Below, one piece after another: positions 12,040-22,990 of a stretch of 64,000 bases of DNA. Each line of letters begins with the position of its first letter. The first letter of the stretch is position 1. The position numbers and the translations under genes were made by a program. The notes beneath the pieces are model-generated. The model worked only from the letters and a program-made list of their open reading frames with translations. It had not been told where the DNA came from and did not search any database. Origin of the DNA: Mytilus californianus (lineage: Eukaryota > Mollusca > Bivalvia > Mytilida > Mytilidae); assembly GCF_021869535.1 (NCBI RefSeq), contig NW_026262723.1:85314324-85378323 (forward strand), read 5' to 3'.

Positions 12040-12570
12040 ACTCGTGTGGTGACTATTACTGAACAAGTACAATAAGTACAACTGTATGTGTTGTATGGAA
12101 TGATTGTAAGATGTACATGTCAGTCTAGCAGGTTTCATCTGACCTTGACCTCATTTACATAGTTCATTGGTCAAAGTAAAGTTTTGTGTTTTTGTCAGGT
12201 TTTGTTTTTAAATACTATAAGCAATACGTCAACTATATTTGGTGTATGGAATGATTGCAAGTTGTACATGTCTGTCTGGTTTATTACATCTGACCTTGAC
12301 CTCATGTTTATGGTTCATTGGTCAATAGTAAGTTTTCATGGTTTGGACTGTTTCTTGGGTACTTTAAGCAATAGGTCAACTATATTTGGTGTATGGAATA
12401 ATTGTAAGGTGTACATGTATGTCTGACAGGATTTATCTGACATCGACTTCATTGTCATAAATCATTAATAATGTTAAGTTTATTTGGTACTTGTAGAAAA
12501 ACCTTTATCTTGAAGACTTTCAACATAAAAATAAATCATGGTCAGTAAAGCAGCGTGTGCTCTCTTGTTG
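12040..12570 (+). repeat. Dispersed repeat with about 150-bp subunits carrying TGACCTTGACCT
   Basis: Three subunits each contain a version of aactatatttggtgtatgga, a gtacatgt phrase and tgaccttgacctca. Exact TGACCTTGACCT is at 12140-12151 and 12291-12302; the third (about 12437) is decayed. The repeat ends with catggtcagtaaagcagcg. The same family recurs at 15604-16375. Confidence 0.85.
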
Positions 12571-13283
12571 TAGTATATATTAGTCGAAGTTATGTATAAA
12601 TACCAAAAAACAATACGTCGAAATAAGCATAACTTCTATGCGTTGTAAAGCCATCAAAACGTCGTTTTTAACGTTTTTCAATACTTATTCACGGTAACAG
12701 ATTGGTAATACATCAAACACGAATTGTTATTTTATTTCAATAAAGCGGAAATTTGTGAAGCAGCATTATATCAATTTAAAAAGAAATATCTATCAGTGGT
12801 TTTGGAGCTTTCAAGACTGTATAGCATAATGCCGGGAGGCAAATGTCTCACTTTTGATCAGGCTTGAGAAACATCTCTTTTCTGCAGAATTTTGTATTTT
12901 AAATTATATCAATATGTGAGGTTTAAGCAATACATTATTTAAAGTTCATACTGCTATATACGGTGTTTTTTTTTTTCTTCATTGGACAACAAAGCGGTTG
13001 TAGATTTACCAACACACTAGTAGAAAAAGTATTATAGTGTTTTAAATACAGTTTCTGCGGAAAGCTAAAATTTCAAAACTTCTTTTCATAACTGCCCGCA
13101 AACTGGTTCAGTGAAGAGAAAAATAGAAGTAAAGATTTATCTATGAGTAAACACCTCTAAAAGTATGATAGCTTATTACTTATCGATTTACTAATGTTTG
13201 CACTACTAAGTCGCTGAACAACGTACGCTATTCGAATGAATCATGCAGTGACTAAAAATACAACTTCAAAAACTTGTACATAC
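12571..13283. other. Intergenic, nothing recognised
   Basis: AT-rich sequence without an ORF, RNA gene or repeat that I can name. A T run lies at 12966-12978. Confidence 0.45.
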
Positions 13284-13379
13284 CGCCTTGTCTATGAAGG
13301 TAGTGCAATGATGTGCCGTACTCGGATGTTCCGTATTGCAGAACAATTGTGTCCTGAATATTTCTAACATCTACACATC
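13284..13379 (-). other. Candidate exon, minus strand, unknown product
   Basis: This is a 96-nt segment with a T-rich acceptor (tttttttatcag) and a donor GGCG|GTATGT. Only one of three frames is open, entering and leaving in phase 1. It reads CVDVRNIQDTIVLQYGTSE and on to a HYLHRQG-like end, a balanced composition unlike the low-complexity peptides of the flanking DNA. I do not recognise the protein. It may be an exon of a gene also using 31585-31247, or a fragment of a mobile element. Confidence 0.42.
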
Positions 13380-13689
13380 CTGATAAAAAAAAATATTCTA
13401 AAAATTGCAACAGCGAATTCAATAGTTTTTAATCTCGATAACATTTGCATCTGAAAGCCAGGTCATCCTTAAGTATTAATAATTGACTTTCTTGCTCGTG
13501 ATTTCGTCTTTTCAAATGTCTTGCAATTCTAAAATCCCTGTTGCTTTTTATGAGTTATTTATCTTTAGTCTTTTTAGGCCTCGCTGGACGAAGTCCAAAC
13601 AGGCTTATACATGTAGTATAGTTATGTCGGAAGGATTGGCTGGTGGTAGGGGAGGGAAAAGTGGGTGCCTAATTTTTGTAATCAACTCC

Positions 13690-14170
13690 TCCAAGAGTTT
13701 TCAACCCAGATCCCTGACACTTCACAGGAACATTGCACACATGTAATTGCACACATGTAATTGCACACATGTTGAAGTTGTACGCTTTTTATTATTGAAT
13801 TTTGTGAGGAAATGTTCTCCATTATTCCAGACTTTGGAACTAAGTCACTTTTTCAGCAAAATTTACAAATCACGATACCAATTTTGTGTGATTTATTCTT
13901 ACTACAGTATTCAACACAGATCCTTGAAACTTCACAGAATGATTGCACATATTGAAGTTGAGCCCTTATTATTATGGAATTGTTTGAGGACTTTGTGTCC
14001 CATGTTTTAAAGACTGGAAATGAGTCATTTATTCAGTACATTTTCAAAAGATGGTTGCATTTTTGTTTTTAACCAAGATCTTTGGAACTTCATCTTAAGT
14101 TTGCACACTTAATTGAGGCTGTGTACCTTCCGTTGTAAAGTTGTTAAAAGATTTTTGTATTTCGATATAT
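13690..14170 (+). repeat. Three diverged tandem units with ccagatccttgaaacttcac
   Basis: Related starts occur at about 13703, 13911 and 14071: a cagatcc..gaacttcac phrase, then ttgcacac and ttgaagttg. Spacing is about 210 and 160 bp, with considerable divergence. A 14-bp micro-repeat, attgcacacatgta, occurs three times at 13731-13772. The short ORFs over this region reflect the repeat. Confidence 0.7.
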
Positions 14171-14689
14171 GTAATTGCCCCATAATTGATATGAAACATT
14201 CTGCACAACCTGGCCATTAGAATGTGTAATCCTTATTCTGTTTTTTTTTTTAATATTTGTAGTTCTGGTTTGACATGTACAAATTGTATATTTATATTGA
14301 CCATTTCATTTATGTCCTTTCAAGACAAAAACGCCACTTTTTAGTGCGATTTTAAGAAGAAACAAAAACATCTCTCGTTGTTTGGCATACCCCCCTCCCT
14401 CAAGTCCCTATTGCCTCAATTACATTAGATACGGTAGTAGATTTGGTCATTTAAGACAATTTAAAGGATGTTTTTGTCGATTTTGCGTGTTTTCGATACA
14501 AATGTACATCTATTTCGAAGTAATCCATTCAAATATATTTCAGAAAATAAACAAAAATAAATGATTTTGTTCGTTTTTTTAGTTGTAGTTCAACATACCG
14601 AAGTTGAATACAAAATCTTATAAAAATCTGTGACATGACCTATTTAGTGCATTTTGACATGATGCTTGTTACATTAACCTCGAGCTTTC

Positions 14690-14952
14690 GTTACAGCCGA
14701 TTTCAATGAGTGTGTAGCGAAAGGTAATATCTTTGGTTAGCTTGCTTGCTAGCTGAACCGTGAAGTCATTGTTAGGTAAGGTATACTACCCTCCGTTCGA
14801 AGTAGCCTAGTCATATAAACAGATAAATTGGTTATCTGTCGGACTAGTCTACTCTTAAAGGAGGGTACCTAACCTAACAATGACTTCACGGCAAGCAAGC
14901 TAACCAAAGATATTACCTTTGCCTACACACTCATTGAAATCGACTGTAATAC
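14690..14952. mobile_element. 263-bp foldback (MITE-like) element
   Basis: The left arm begins gttacagccgatttcaatga and the right arm ends tcattgaaatcgactgtaat. Inner segments pair too: ggtaatatctttggttagct with agctaaccaaagatattacc, and gtgaagtcattgttaggt with acctaacaatgacttcac. The centre is near 14820. The arms differ by small indels, so the copy is not recent. There is no coding capacity. Confidence 0.9.
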
Positions 14953-15600
14953 GTTATACAAAGTATATAATTTGTCATTTATTTGTATTTTGTTACTTAT
15001 GATACCATTGATTTATAGTTAAGAGCTTTTTCTGTTTGTTCTTTTTTGTAAGTTTTGTTAATCTACTGATAAAGATTTTTAAAAAATGAGAGGGTTGAGA
15101 TATAAAACAAGTTGATTTCTTTAAAAAAAAAAAAAAGTAATACGTGAACCCGAGACTGCTGACTGGTCACCAAAAAAGTTGTTGCTGAAATTTTTGCTTT
15201 TGATTTGAAATAATATATTGTGAATAGAAAAAGGTAATGATGTTAAAACACCTTTATTGAAAATGTGTGATTTTGTGTAGATTCTTGCACAGGTCAATTA
15301 AAATCAGTGTTGGAGTTTAGTTGTAAATAGAAAAATGTATACAGCTACAATTTGAATTTACCTTTTAAGGCTTGACTATCTTATTTATTACTTGGGAGTG
15401 TACATCCTTTTTTCTTCGTGTTTAATATACTGAGTTCTAATCCTATTGCAATTCCCAGTTTCTGTAAATCGGATGTCTAATTAATTAAAGGCAAATTGCA
15501 CAGACCAATCGCAATATAAATTAGAGCCTCTAATATATACGGACAATTTAGAATATACTATTAATAAACACAAAAGTCAAGTACAATGTATTTACTTATG
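14953..15600. other. Intergenic, nothing recognised
   Basis: AT-rich spacer. The only feature is an A run at 15123-15136. There is no supported gene or repeat. Confidence 0.45.
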
Positions 15601-15603
15601 GAC

Positions 15604-16375
15604 ATTTTTGTCTCGCCTGTGACTTTCGTCGCAGTATGCAAGACATAGGGATTACTATCCGGCGGCGGCGGTGTAAACTATTTGTATAACTTTGAAATTA
15701 GAATTATATTTCAGAAGGTAGAAGACGTGGACGCTTCATTCCTTGTATTAAGATACCTTATGTTACGAAGTTTCCATCTGTCATATGTCCTATGTCCTTG
15801 ACCACATTTTCATGGTTCAACGACTGCTTGAAAAAAATATTTTTTTGTCAGGTGAATTTCTCACTAATTATGAGTAAAATGATAACTATATTTGGTATAT
15901 GGGTTCTTTGCAACGTCTACATATCCGTCAGATAGGGTTCACTTGACCCCGACCTAATTTTTATGGATCAGGGATCAAGGTTGAAGTTACGTGGTTAAGT
16001 CCGTTTTTCAGATACTATAAGCAGTAGGTCAACTATATGCGGTGAATGGAATGATTGTAAGGGTACATGTCAGTCTGGCAGGTTTCATTTGACCTTGACC
16101 TCATTTGCATGGTTCGATGGTCAATGTTCAGTTTTTTGTGTTTCCGTCTGTTTTTCAATTACTATAAGCAGTAGGTCAACTTTATATGGAATAGTTGCAA
16201 GGTGTGCATGTTTGTCCTACAGGATTTATCTGACCTTGACCTCATTGTCATGGATCTTTTAAAAATTTTAGTTTATCTGATACTTGTAGTTAAACCATTA
16301 TCTTTAAGACTTTCAACATAAAAGCAATGGTCAGTAAAGCAGGGGAGACATTTCAGCGTGTTTTGTCAAAGCAAT
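15604..16375 (+). repeat. Second, longer copy of the TGACCTTGACCT repeat
   Basis: It starts with tttgtctcgcctgtgacttt and cggcggcggcgg, then about four subunits of 140-150 bp. Exact TGACCTTGACCT is at 16090-16101 and 16231-16242, with decayed forms near 15793 and 15945. It ends with caatggtcagtaaagcaggg and gagacatttcagcgtg. It has the same orientation as the copy at 12040-12570 and preserves a 5' end that copy lacks. Confidence 0.88.
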
Positions 16376-16657
16376 CTCTTCTTAACGTTTAATTAGTAAC
16401 TTTCCATTATATATATATAAGCAGAGACTTATAAAACCATACTAAAACGGTATCATAATACGTTGTATTATAAACACTACACACACAAAGCCCACAGGGA
16501 CACGGTCTCAAAACATAAATTATATAATTGCCTTATCATTATACTTCATATTTAATAAACATTTACATCAAAACGCATATCTTCTGTCAAAAGTTCCGAT
16601 CAACAAATAAACTTTTATTGTTGAACTATACAATGTTAAGTGCAGCCTATCCATATC

Positions 16658-16738
<81 letters not shown>

Positions 16739-16993
16739 GACGACGACGACGACGACAACGACAACGACGACGACGAAGAAGAAGAAGATGATGATGACGA
16801 CGACGACGACGATGATGATGATGATGACGATGATGACGACGATGATGACGATGATGACGATGATGATGATGACGACGATGATGACGATGATGACGATGAT
16901 GATGATGATGATGATGATGACGACGACAACGACGACGACTACGACGAAGAAGATGATGATGATGATGACGACAACGACGACGACGATGACGAT

Positions 16994-17046
<53 letters not shown>

Positions 17047-17099
17047 TGATGAGGAGAAGGAGAAGGAGGAGGAGGAGGAGGAGGAGGAGGAGGAGGAGG
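16658..17099 (+). repeat. 442-bp GAN trinucleotide tract
   Basis: A near-perfect run of GAN triplets: first GAT, then blocks of GAC and GAA, mixed GAT/GAC, and finally GAG/AAG. Read in the GAN frame it would encode almost only Asp and Glu. All six frames are open because none of the GAN-derived triplets is a stop, so openness is not evidence of a gene. Interruptions (AAC, TAC, AAG) are few. Confidence 0.95.
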
Positions 17100-17188
17100 T
17101 AACAACAGTCCGCAGGAAGACATGTCACCTTAACTGGACACATCATTCTGATTCCGAGCCGACCAGTCTTTGTTCTTACTCCTTAATG

Positions 17189-18257
17189 AGCGTGCTTAGC
17201 GGAGAAGCAGCAAATACCAATTTTAAGGTATTTCGTTTGACCCAGCCGGGGTTCGCACCCACGACCTCCCGCACGCTACCACGAGACCACCTAGGCGGTT
17301 CCTATCCATAGAGGGGCCGTATCAAAGACAGAGATAACTACCTATATAAATGATCGAAAATTTTAGAGACATTCCAAGATTCTTGATTCCGATGATATAT
17401 GAATGTCCCATAGAAGCTTCCAAAACTCACCAATATATAGGTGTTCACGCCAACAAAAATAGTTTAACCAAGTCCAGTGGCGTAGCACCAGTGTAGCATT
17501 GTAAGCATGTGCTTACAAATAATTTTGTAAAACATTTTTTTCTACAAATTTTACTATAGTCGTTCAGCTTCTGAGGGACTGCCGCCCCAAGACCCCCTGG
17601 TTACAATTTATTTTCCAGTGGCTACTGAAGTCACATGTGCTTGTTCCAAGCACCCCGTCAATAGCTGTCGTATCTTAAATCTAACGTTTTTCCCTATTTG
17701 TCGAAATAGGTTTTAACTGGCAGTTGGTCAATGTAGCGTGCTTAGCGGAGAAGCAGCAAATACCAATTTCAAAGTCTTTGATTTGACCCGTCGAACCCAC
17801 GACCACTCGCACTCGAGGCGAACACGCTTCCAAGAGACCATCGAGGCGGTTCATATCCATAGAGGGACAGTATCAAAGACAGAGATATCTACCTATATGA
17901 ATGATCGAAAATTTTAGAGACGTTCCGAGAATCTTGTTTCCGAGGATATATTAATGTCCCATAGAAGCTACCAAAACTCACCAATATAGAGGTGTTCACG
18001 CAAAAAAAAAAAAGTTTAACCAAGTCTAGTGGCGTAGCACCAGTGTAGTATTGTAAGCATATGCTTACAAACAATTTTATAAAACATTTTTTTTTCCATA
18101 AAATTTTACTATAGTCGTTCAGCTTCTGAGGGACTGCCGCCCCAGACCCCCTTCTTACAATTTATTTTCCAGTGGTGTTCCAAGCACCCGTCAATAGCTG
18201 TCGTTTCTTATAACTAAATTTTTTTCCTTATTTGTAGAAATGGGTTTTAACTGGCAG
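17189..18257 (-). mobile_element. Duplicated block with tRNA-like SINE, two tandem copies
   Basis: Copy 1 is 17189-17723 and copy 2 is 17735-18257, in direct orientation and diverged by point changes and indels. Each begins on the plus strand with agcgtgcttagcggagaagc. On the minus strand this part looks tRNA-derived: in copy 1 an A-box-like tggtctcgtggtagcgtg lies at 17289-17272 and a B-box-like GGTGCGAACCC near 17261-17250. In copy 2 the B box is about GGTTCGACGGG. The remainder of each unit, including gtggcgtagcaccagtgtag and cttctgagggactgccgccc, is also shared. Confidence 0.82.
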
Positions 18258-18474
18258 ATCTTTGATTGTGTTATATTTATTCACTACTTGTATAGATTTG
18301 GGAGCATACTATATCGAATAGATGCCCGTTTTTTTTTTTGTTTGTTGAAAACTTGTCCTCTAGAGATCGTTTACTATTTTTTGCCCGTGTTACTTTCTCA
18401 TTGACGTATATGCATTATCTCCTTTTATTCATAACAGTACTATCAATACATAATAAATAATAACAGCTATTAAT
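18258..18474. other. Short spacer, nothing recognised
   Basis: AT-rich sequence between the duplicated SINE block and the next foldback element; no feature seen. Confidence 0.4.
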
Positions 18475-18668
18475 GTTTGCTCAAGCATTGTAATTAAGAT
18501 TGACATATGAAAACAATATAAAAAGGCGGAGTTAAACTTGTATACATTATATTTAAATTTGATTGGACATTATCAAATCATCAAATTTACCTATATACAA
18601 GTTTAACTCCGCCTACTTATATTCTTTGAAGATGTCAATCTTAGTCTACTACAATGCTTGAGCAAACT
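18475..18668. mobile_element. 194-bp foldback (MITE-like) element
   Basis: The ends gtttgctcaagcattgta and tacaatgcttgagcaaac are perfect inverted repeats. Inner parts also pair: aagattgac with gtcaatctt, and aggcggagttaaacttgtat with atacaagtttaactccgcct. It is flanked by ttaat on the left and tttaat on the right, a possible short target duplication. It is non-coding. Confidence 0.88.
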
Positions 18669-19270
18669 TTAATACAAACAAAGCGAGCAAGCCAACCAAA
18701 CCTTTAACTTGCTACGATAACAGCTGTAATAGCAAAAAAAAACTGAAATATGTGAATTACTTAACAAGTAAAGCGGAATAACTCTACCTTAATAAGTGGT
18801 ATACCTATTAAAAATCTCGGCTTCCCGGTGTACTCGAAAACTTTCGACAATACAGTTGTGGTGAATCTTAAATGTATGAATTGTTTGTCTTGTTGTTTTC
18901 TATTCGATGATATGTCCCAATGTGGATACGTTGCTATTTTGATTCATAAAAGTAGGAATCTCGGTCGGACTTTTTGTTGGTAATTGTTGACTTTTTCCAT
19001 TAAATATGGTCAATTACATACAAAATGATTTGCATACGAATTTGGCATGTTTAACGTTTACTGGCAATCGAAAGGTCTTTAAAGAGTTTAAAACAAAATC
19101 AGAAATTCGATGAAAAATGTTCATAATGTTCGAAAATTTTGGACAATACAGTTCTGGTGAATCTTAGATATATGAATGTTTGTATTGTTTTCTATTAAGG
19201 TCTTTTCAATCATCATTTCCCGAAAAACCAATACATTTAATATTTTTTAAAATTTATTTATTGTTAATAC
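18669..19270. other. Intergenic, diverged direct repeat
   Basis: A phrase including acaatacagttSTGGTGAATCTTA appears at about 18850 and 19144, about 295 bp apart, suggesting a small old duplication. Nothing else was recognised. Confidence 0.45.
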
Positions 19271-19740
19271 TTGAAGAGGAACACTTGTTTGTCGTACAAT
19301 CTAAAAATACAATGCCATGTCCGGTCAGAAGGGAACTTTAAAATCGATACCTCGTGTAGACAAAGCTACGCTCTTTCGCGGTGGATAAGATTGTCCTGCG
19401 AGAGAATGTTCTGCGATACGCTCTTTCACTCTTTGAGGGTGCGTAGAGGGCCTGTTGTATAAGGCAAAGTTTTCGCACCTGTCAAACGTATCCTTATATT
19501 CCATTCCAAACTTCCCACCATTTATTCCGATCCACTCACTCTGCAGAACCTATCTGTTGTGTTGATTGATAATTTTTTTTCTCGTCCTGAAGATGCCAGA
19601 AATATTTGATGTTGGACCTAAAGCAAGCAAGCAACAACCAATCAATCAAGATTGCCTTGGGCCCTGGTCTACTTTGCGTCGGACAGGGCCTACATGGGTT
19701 GTTGCACTTTGCGATATTGGATGACATGTTCTAATTCGAT
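19271..19740 (+). mobile_element. Retroposon 3' end with (AATC)n tail
   Basis: The segment ends in tgttggacctaaagcaagca and caaccaatcaatcaag (19609-19650), the tail type shared by five sites in this window. It is followed by tttgcgtcggacagggccta and gttgttgcactttgcgatat, which recur at 20730-20775. The body from 19290 has no intact ORF. It probably belongs to a LINE or LINE-dependent SINE family. Confidence 0.62.
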
Positions 19741-20580
19741 TAGTGTAACTAAGATTTTATTGTATTTGTATAATAGGAAAAAAGTTGTGTAAAAAAAATC
19801 GGTAATTTTTTTTTTTTTTACTTCTTTCTTTATTTATAAGTATGACATCGAAAGCGTAAATCATAAACTTAAAACTTCAATACAACTTTTACATAGTTTA
19901 TGTGCCTTTGGAATATTTTTATATGATCCTATCTCTATAATATGTTTAAGGAATCTACCATTCTTTTTTTTTGTGGGATGGGGCATGCTTTTTGAATAAT
20001 TTGTTTGATTTTCAAGAAAAAAATAAAAATAATTTGTTTCAGAAGGGAAGAGGTAAAAATTGTTTATTTTATAGAAAACTAGTAAAATAGACAAAATAAC
20101 AACATTGAAAAAACCTTGTTCCAGTATATGTTTAAAAAAAATAGATTGTTTTCGATTAATGTTGATCAAAAAAGTTTATCCCGTAAATAAAAACCCAAAC
20201 CTCTAGAAAAGATAAAAGTTCTGTGCCCATGTTATGGTAACTAATGTGACATCTTTTTAGTAATTGTCTCTAGCTTTTTTTTAATTTTTCAGGCGGCTAC
20301 ATACAAAAACAGTTTAGACATGGCTGTTATCCGACTATATAGGATAGACAATTTTTCATATATTTTACTTTTTGTTATGTGCAGGTTAATTAAAAAGTTC
20401 CTACTTTTTAAAATAAAATTCATAGCAAGTGTACCATGTCCACATCAAATTCGAATACTTAGAATTTGTGTTTTCTGCTTCTCGTCGGGCGGGGCAACAT
20501 GAGTTATCGCGCTTTACCTAACTTACGGACGTGTTCTGTATATTTATGAGAATTATATTCACAACTACTATTTCCGAATC
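19741..20580. other. AT-rich intergenic DNA
   Basis: No supported gene. A third, more decayed version of the ggacagggcc...catgagttgt phrase is at 20484-20505. The longest frame, on the minus strand at 19861-20169, encodes a Phe/Ile/Lys/Asn-rich peptide that looks random. Confidence 0.45.
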
Positions 20581-20800
20581 TACTGTCACAGTGTCTTCTA
20601 TTGAAACTTGTGTAATTTTAAGCTGTTTATATAGGTTTTGCTGTATATGTTTTTTAGCTGCTGGACCCAAAGCAAGCACCAACTAATCAATCAATCAATA
20701 TAGCCCTAGATCCTGATCCAATTTATATATTTTGCGTCGGACAGGGCCTTCATGAGTTGTTGAATTTTACGATATTGAAAGACGTTGCCTGTATGTCCAT
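20581..20800 (+). mobile_element. Second retroposon tail with (AATC)n
   Basis: It contains tgctggacccaaagcaagca then caactaatcaatcaatcaat (20660-20698), followed by tttgcgtcggacagggcctt and catgagttgttg. It is arranged like the copy at 19609-19700, about 1.06 kb upstream, in the same orientation. Either two insertions or a segmental duplication would explain this. Confidence 0.65.
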
Positions 20801-21345
20801 ACAAATGCAATTCGTATGTGATTCTTTTTGTTGTAAAATTCAATATGGACTGGTTCTGAAGGAATATAAATGATTTAAAGTTAATTACTAGACATTACTT
20901 TACATCTTTTTTAAACGATTTTTTTCAATAAATTATATATAAATGGCCTATTCTTCAAATAGTGTATTGAAAGCTCACCATAACCAAGTTATTATCAACA
21001 ATCACATTAAAAAAATTATCAGATTGCACAACAAACAATTGCACATAAGAAAATAATATAGCGGGAAAAGTTGTGAAGAAAAAAATAAGTATTACTTAAG
21101 TTATCAGACTTGGACAATAGCTCTAAACAAGTTTGGATATAGCCACCTGAAAGACTAGTAAAAAGACTTTAAAAAAATGTCATGTTAGTTACCACAATAT
21201 AAGCACCAAACATTTATCTTTTATAGGGGATGGGTTTTTCTTTACGGGACTTTCGGGTGCTGCAAGTGCTGTGTCTTAGGTCTTTTTATTGTTTTTTATT
21301 ATGTGTGCATTATTGATTTTTATTGTTTTATGCTGTTACACCGCT

Positions 21346-21870
21346 GTCTAAGGTAAGGGGAGGATTGGGCGCCCCATACATGTTTAATCCCACCACTTTC
21401 CGTATGTGCCTGTCCAAAGTCGGAAGACTGTATTCATACTCTTACAAACGCATACTATGTAGATTTCAATTTGGCTGTCTTCCTTAAAAAAATATTACTT
21501 CATGTACATGTAATAACTATAATGTTCACTCCATTACTATGTTACTTTGTAATATTATGAATATCAATTTGTTTGCTACTACTCACATACCCGAGTTGGC
21601 AGTTATGGTCTTTGAGAAATAAAAACTTGAAAAACTTGAACAGTGGTTCTCGTTTGTTGCTGTATATCATATTTGTGTTTCGTGTGTTTGTCTGTACATG
21701 AATCGGGCCGTTAGTTTTCTTGTTTGAATTGTTTTGCATTTCTCATATCAGGGCCTTTTATAGCCATATAGCGGTATGGGTGTTTCCCGTTCGGTGATCT
21801 TTTGAGTAGCTTAAGTTGGACCACTGGATGTAAATCAACCAACCAATCAAGTAATCGATCAATCAATCGA
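21346..21870 (+). mobile_element. Diverged retroelement tail, split, plus (AATC)n tail
   Basis: 21346-21415 (ggggaggattgggcgcccca, tttaatcccaccactttccg) and 21640-21795 (aatcgggccgttagttttct, gggccttttatagcc, gttcggtg) match successive parts of the tail at 11470-11700. They are separated by about 225 bp of other sequence. Directly after comes ccactggatgtaaatcaacc and an aatc-rich tail (21820-21870), a separate retroposon end. Confidence 0.62.
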
Positions 21871-22800
21871 CCACTCAAATGGATTTAGAACTAGTCAATG
21901 CTTCCTGACAAACATTGAAATATTCAAAGTCGGAATGGTGTTTTTTTTTCGTCACCAGAATTCCAACTGCCATTATCACTTATCTATTTATTTGTCAATT
22001 CACTCAGTCCTGCATCTAACTTCAACTTTATAAGCACATTGTTTTCATAGGTTTGTGTTTAGTGAAACCAAAAGAATTTTCGATTACCTTATATATGTAC
22101 TTTAAATCAAAACAGGTGTTTGCAAAAAAAGTTGTTTCAAAGTAAGTAACTATGTACTTAGTGAAAATAAATAAAAGGTTTAACTTTCAAATTTTCAATA
22201 TTGCAGTTTAATGATTTTTATTTCTTTTGCTTTACCGTGAGAAAGAGGAAAGATTTTAAAGTATAATCCTTTGTAAAGTATCTTTTGACATATAACATAT
22301 AATCTGAATTTCAATTGAGGCAATTTTGAACTGGAATTAATTCAAGTCTGTTCAATTGTAGGGTAAGTGTTTTTTTACTTAACATAACTGGGAAAACTGC
22401 GGTTATATCTTTTAAAAAGTAAAATAACAAAAATACCGAACTCCAAGGAAAATTCAAATCGGAAAGTCCCTTATCAATTGGCAAAATCAAAAGCTCAAAC
22501 ACATCAAACGAATAGAAAACAACTGTCATATTCCTGACTTGGTACAGGCATTTTCTTATGTAGAAAATGGTAGATTAAACCTGGTTTTAAAGCTAGTTAA
22601 ACCTCTCACTTGTATGACAGTCGCATAAAATTCCATTATATTGACAACAAATGTGAACAAAATAAACAGACATTAAACCGTTCTTTCTCCGCATCTGAAA
22701 TCTAGCTTTTTTTTCTTTCTGGCTGTGCTTTGTCATTTAGCCATTGAAGGGTCAAGGATCAGAAGAAGAGAATGTTATTGTCCAGATCGGTAAAAATACC
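21871..22800. other. Intergenic, nothing recognised
   Basis: AT-rich DNA without supported genes. Short frames on both strands have random-looking composition. Confidence 0.45.
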
Positions 22801-22804
22801 AATG

Positions 22805-22990
22805 AGCGTACGGAGGCGATTTTATTTAATTTGTTTTAGATGTTCTTACTCCTATATGATACGTGCATGAAGGACTGATAAGCAGCATATATAAAAATTT
22901 AAGTCTATGGTTTGACCGAGCCTGGAATTGAACACACTTCTTTCCGCGCACTCGAGACGACGCTTCCACCAGATGATTAACCAGTCAGCA
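22805..22990 (-). mobile_element. tRNA-like SINE fragment
   Basis: On the minus strand a possible A box tggttaatcatctgg is followed by a B-box-like TGTTCAATTCC, spaced as in tRNA-derived promoters. The plus-strand start aatgagcgtacggagg and the phrase tttgaccgagcctgg resemble those of the SINE copies at 17189 and 17735, so this is a more diverged member. Confidence 0.58.

Noticed and set aside
13483-14010. Two adjoining 87-codon frames
   Set aside because: They lie over diverged tandem repeats and resemble each other only because the DNA units do.
16568-17146. Minus-strand frames encoding poly-Ile/Val, poly-Ser and poly-His
   Set aside because: They are alternative readings of the same trinucleotide tract.
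17250-17289. Functional tRNA gene
   Set aside because: A-box- and B-box-like motifs are present, but no cloverleaf can be folded; this is a tRNA-derived SINE.
16640-17311. 223-codon frame encoding a poly-Asp protein
   Set aside because: The frame is open only because GAN repeats contain no stop. Its last 70 codons are antisense SINE sequence, and there is no signal peptide or splice context.
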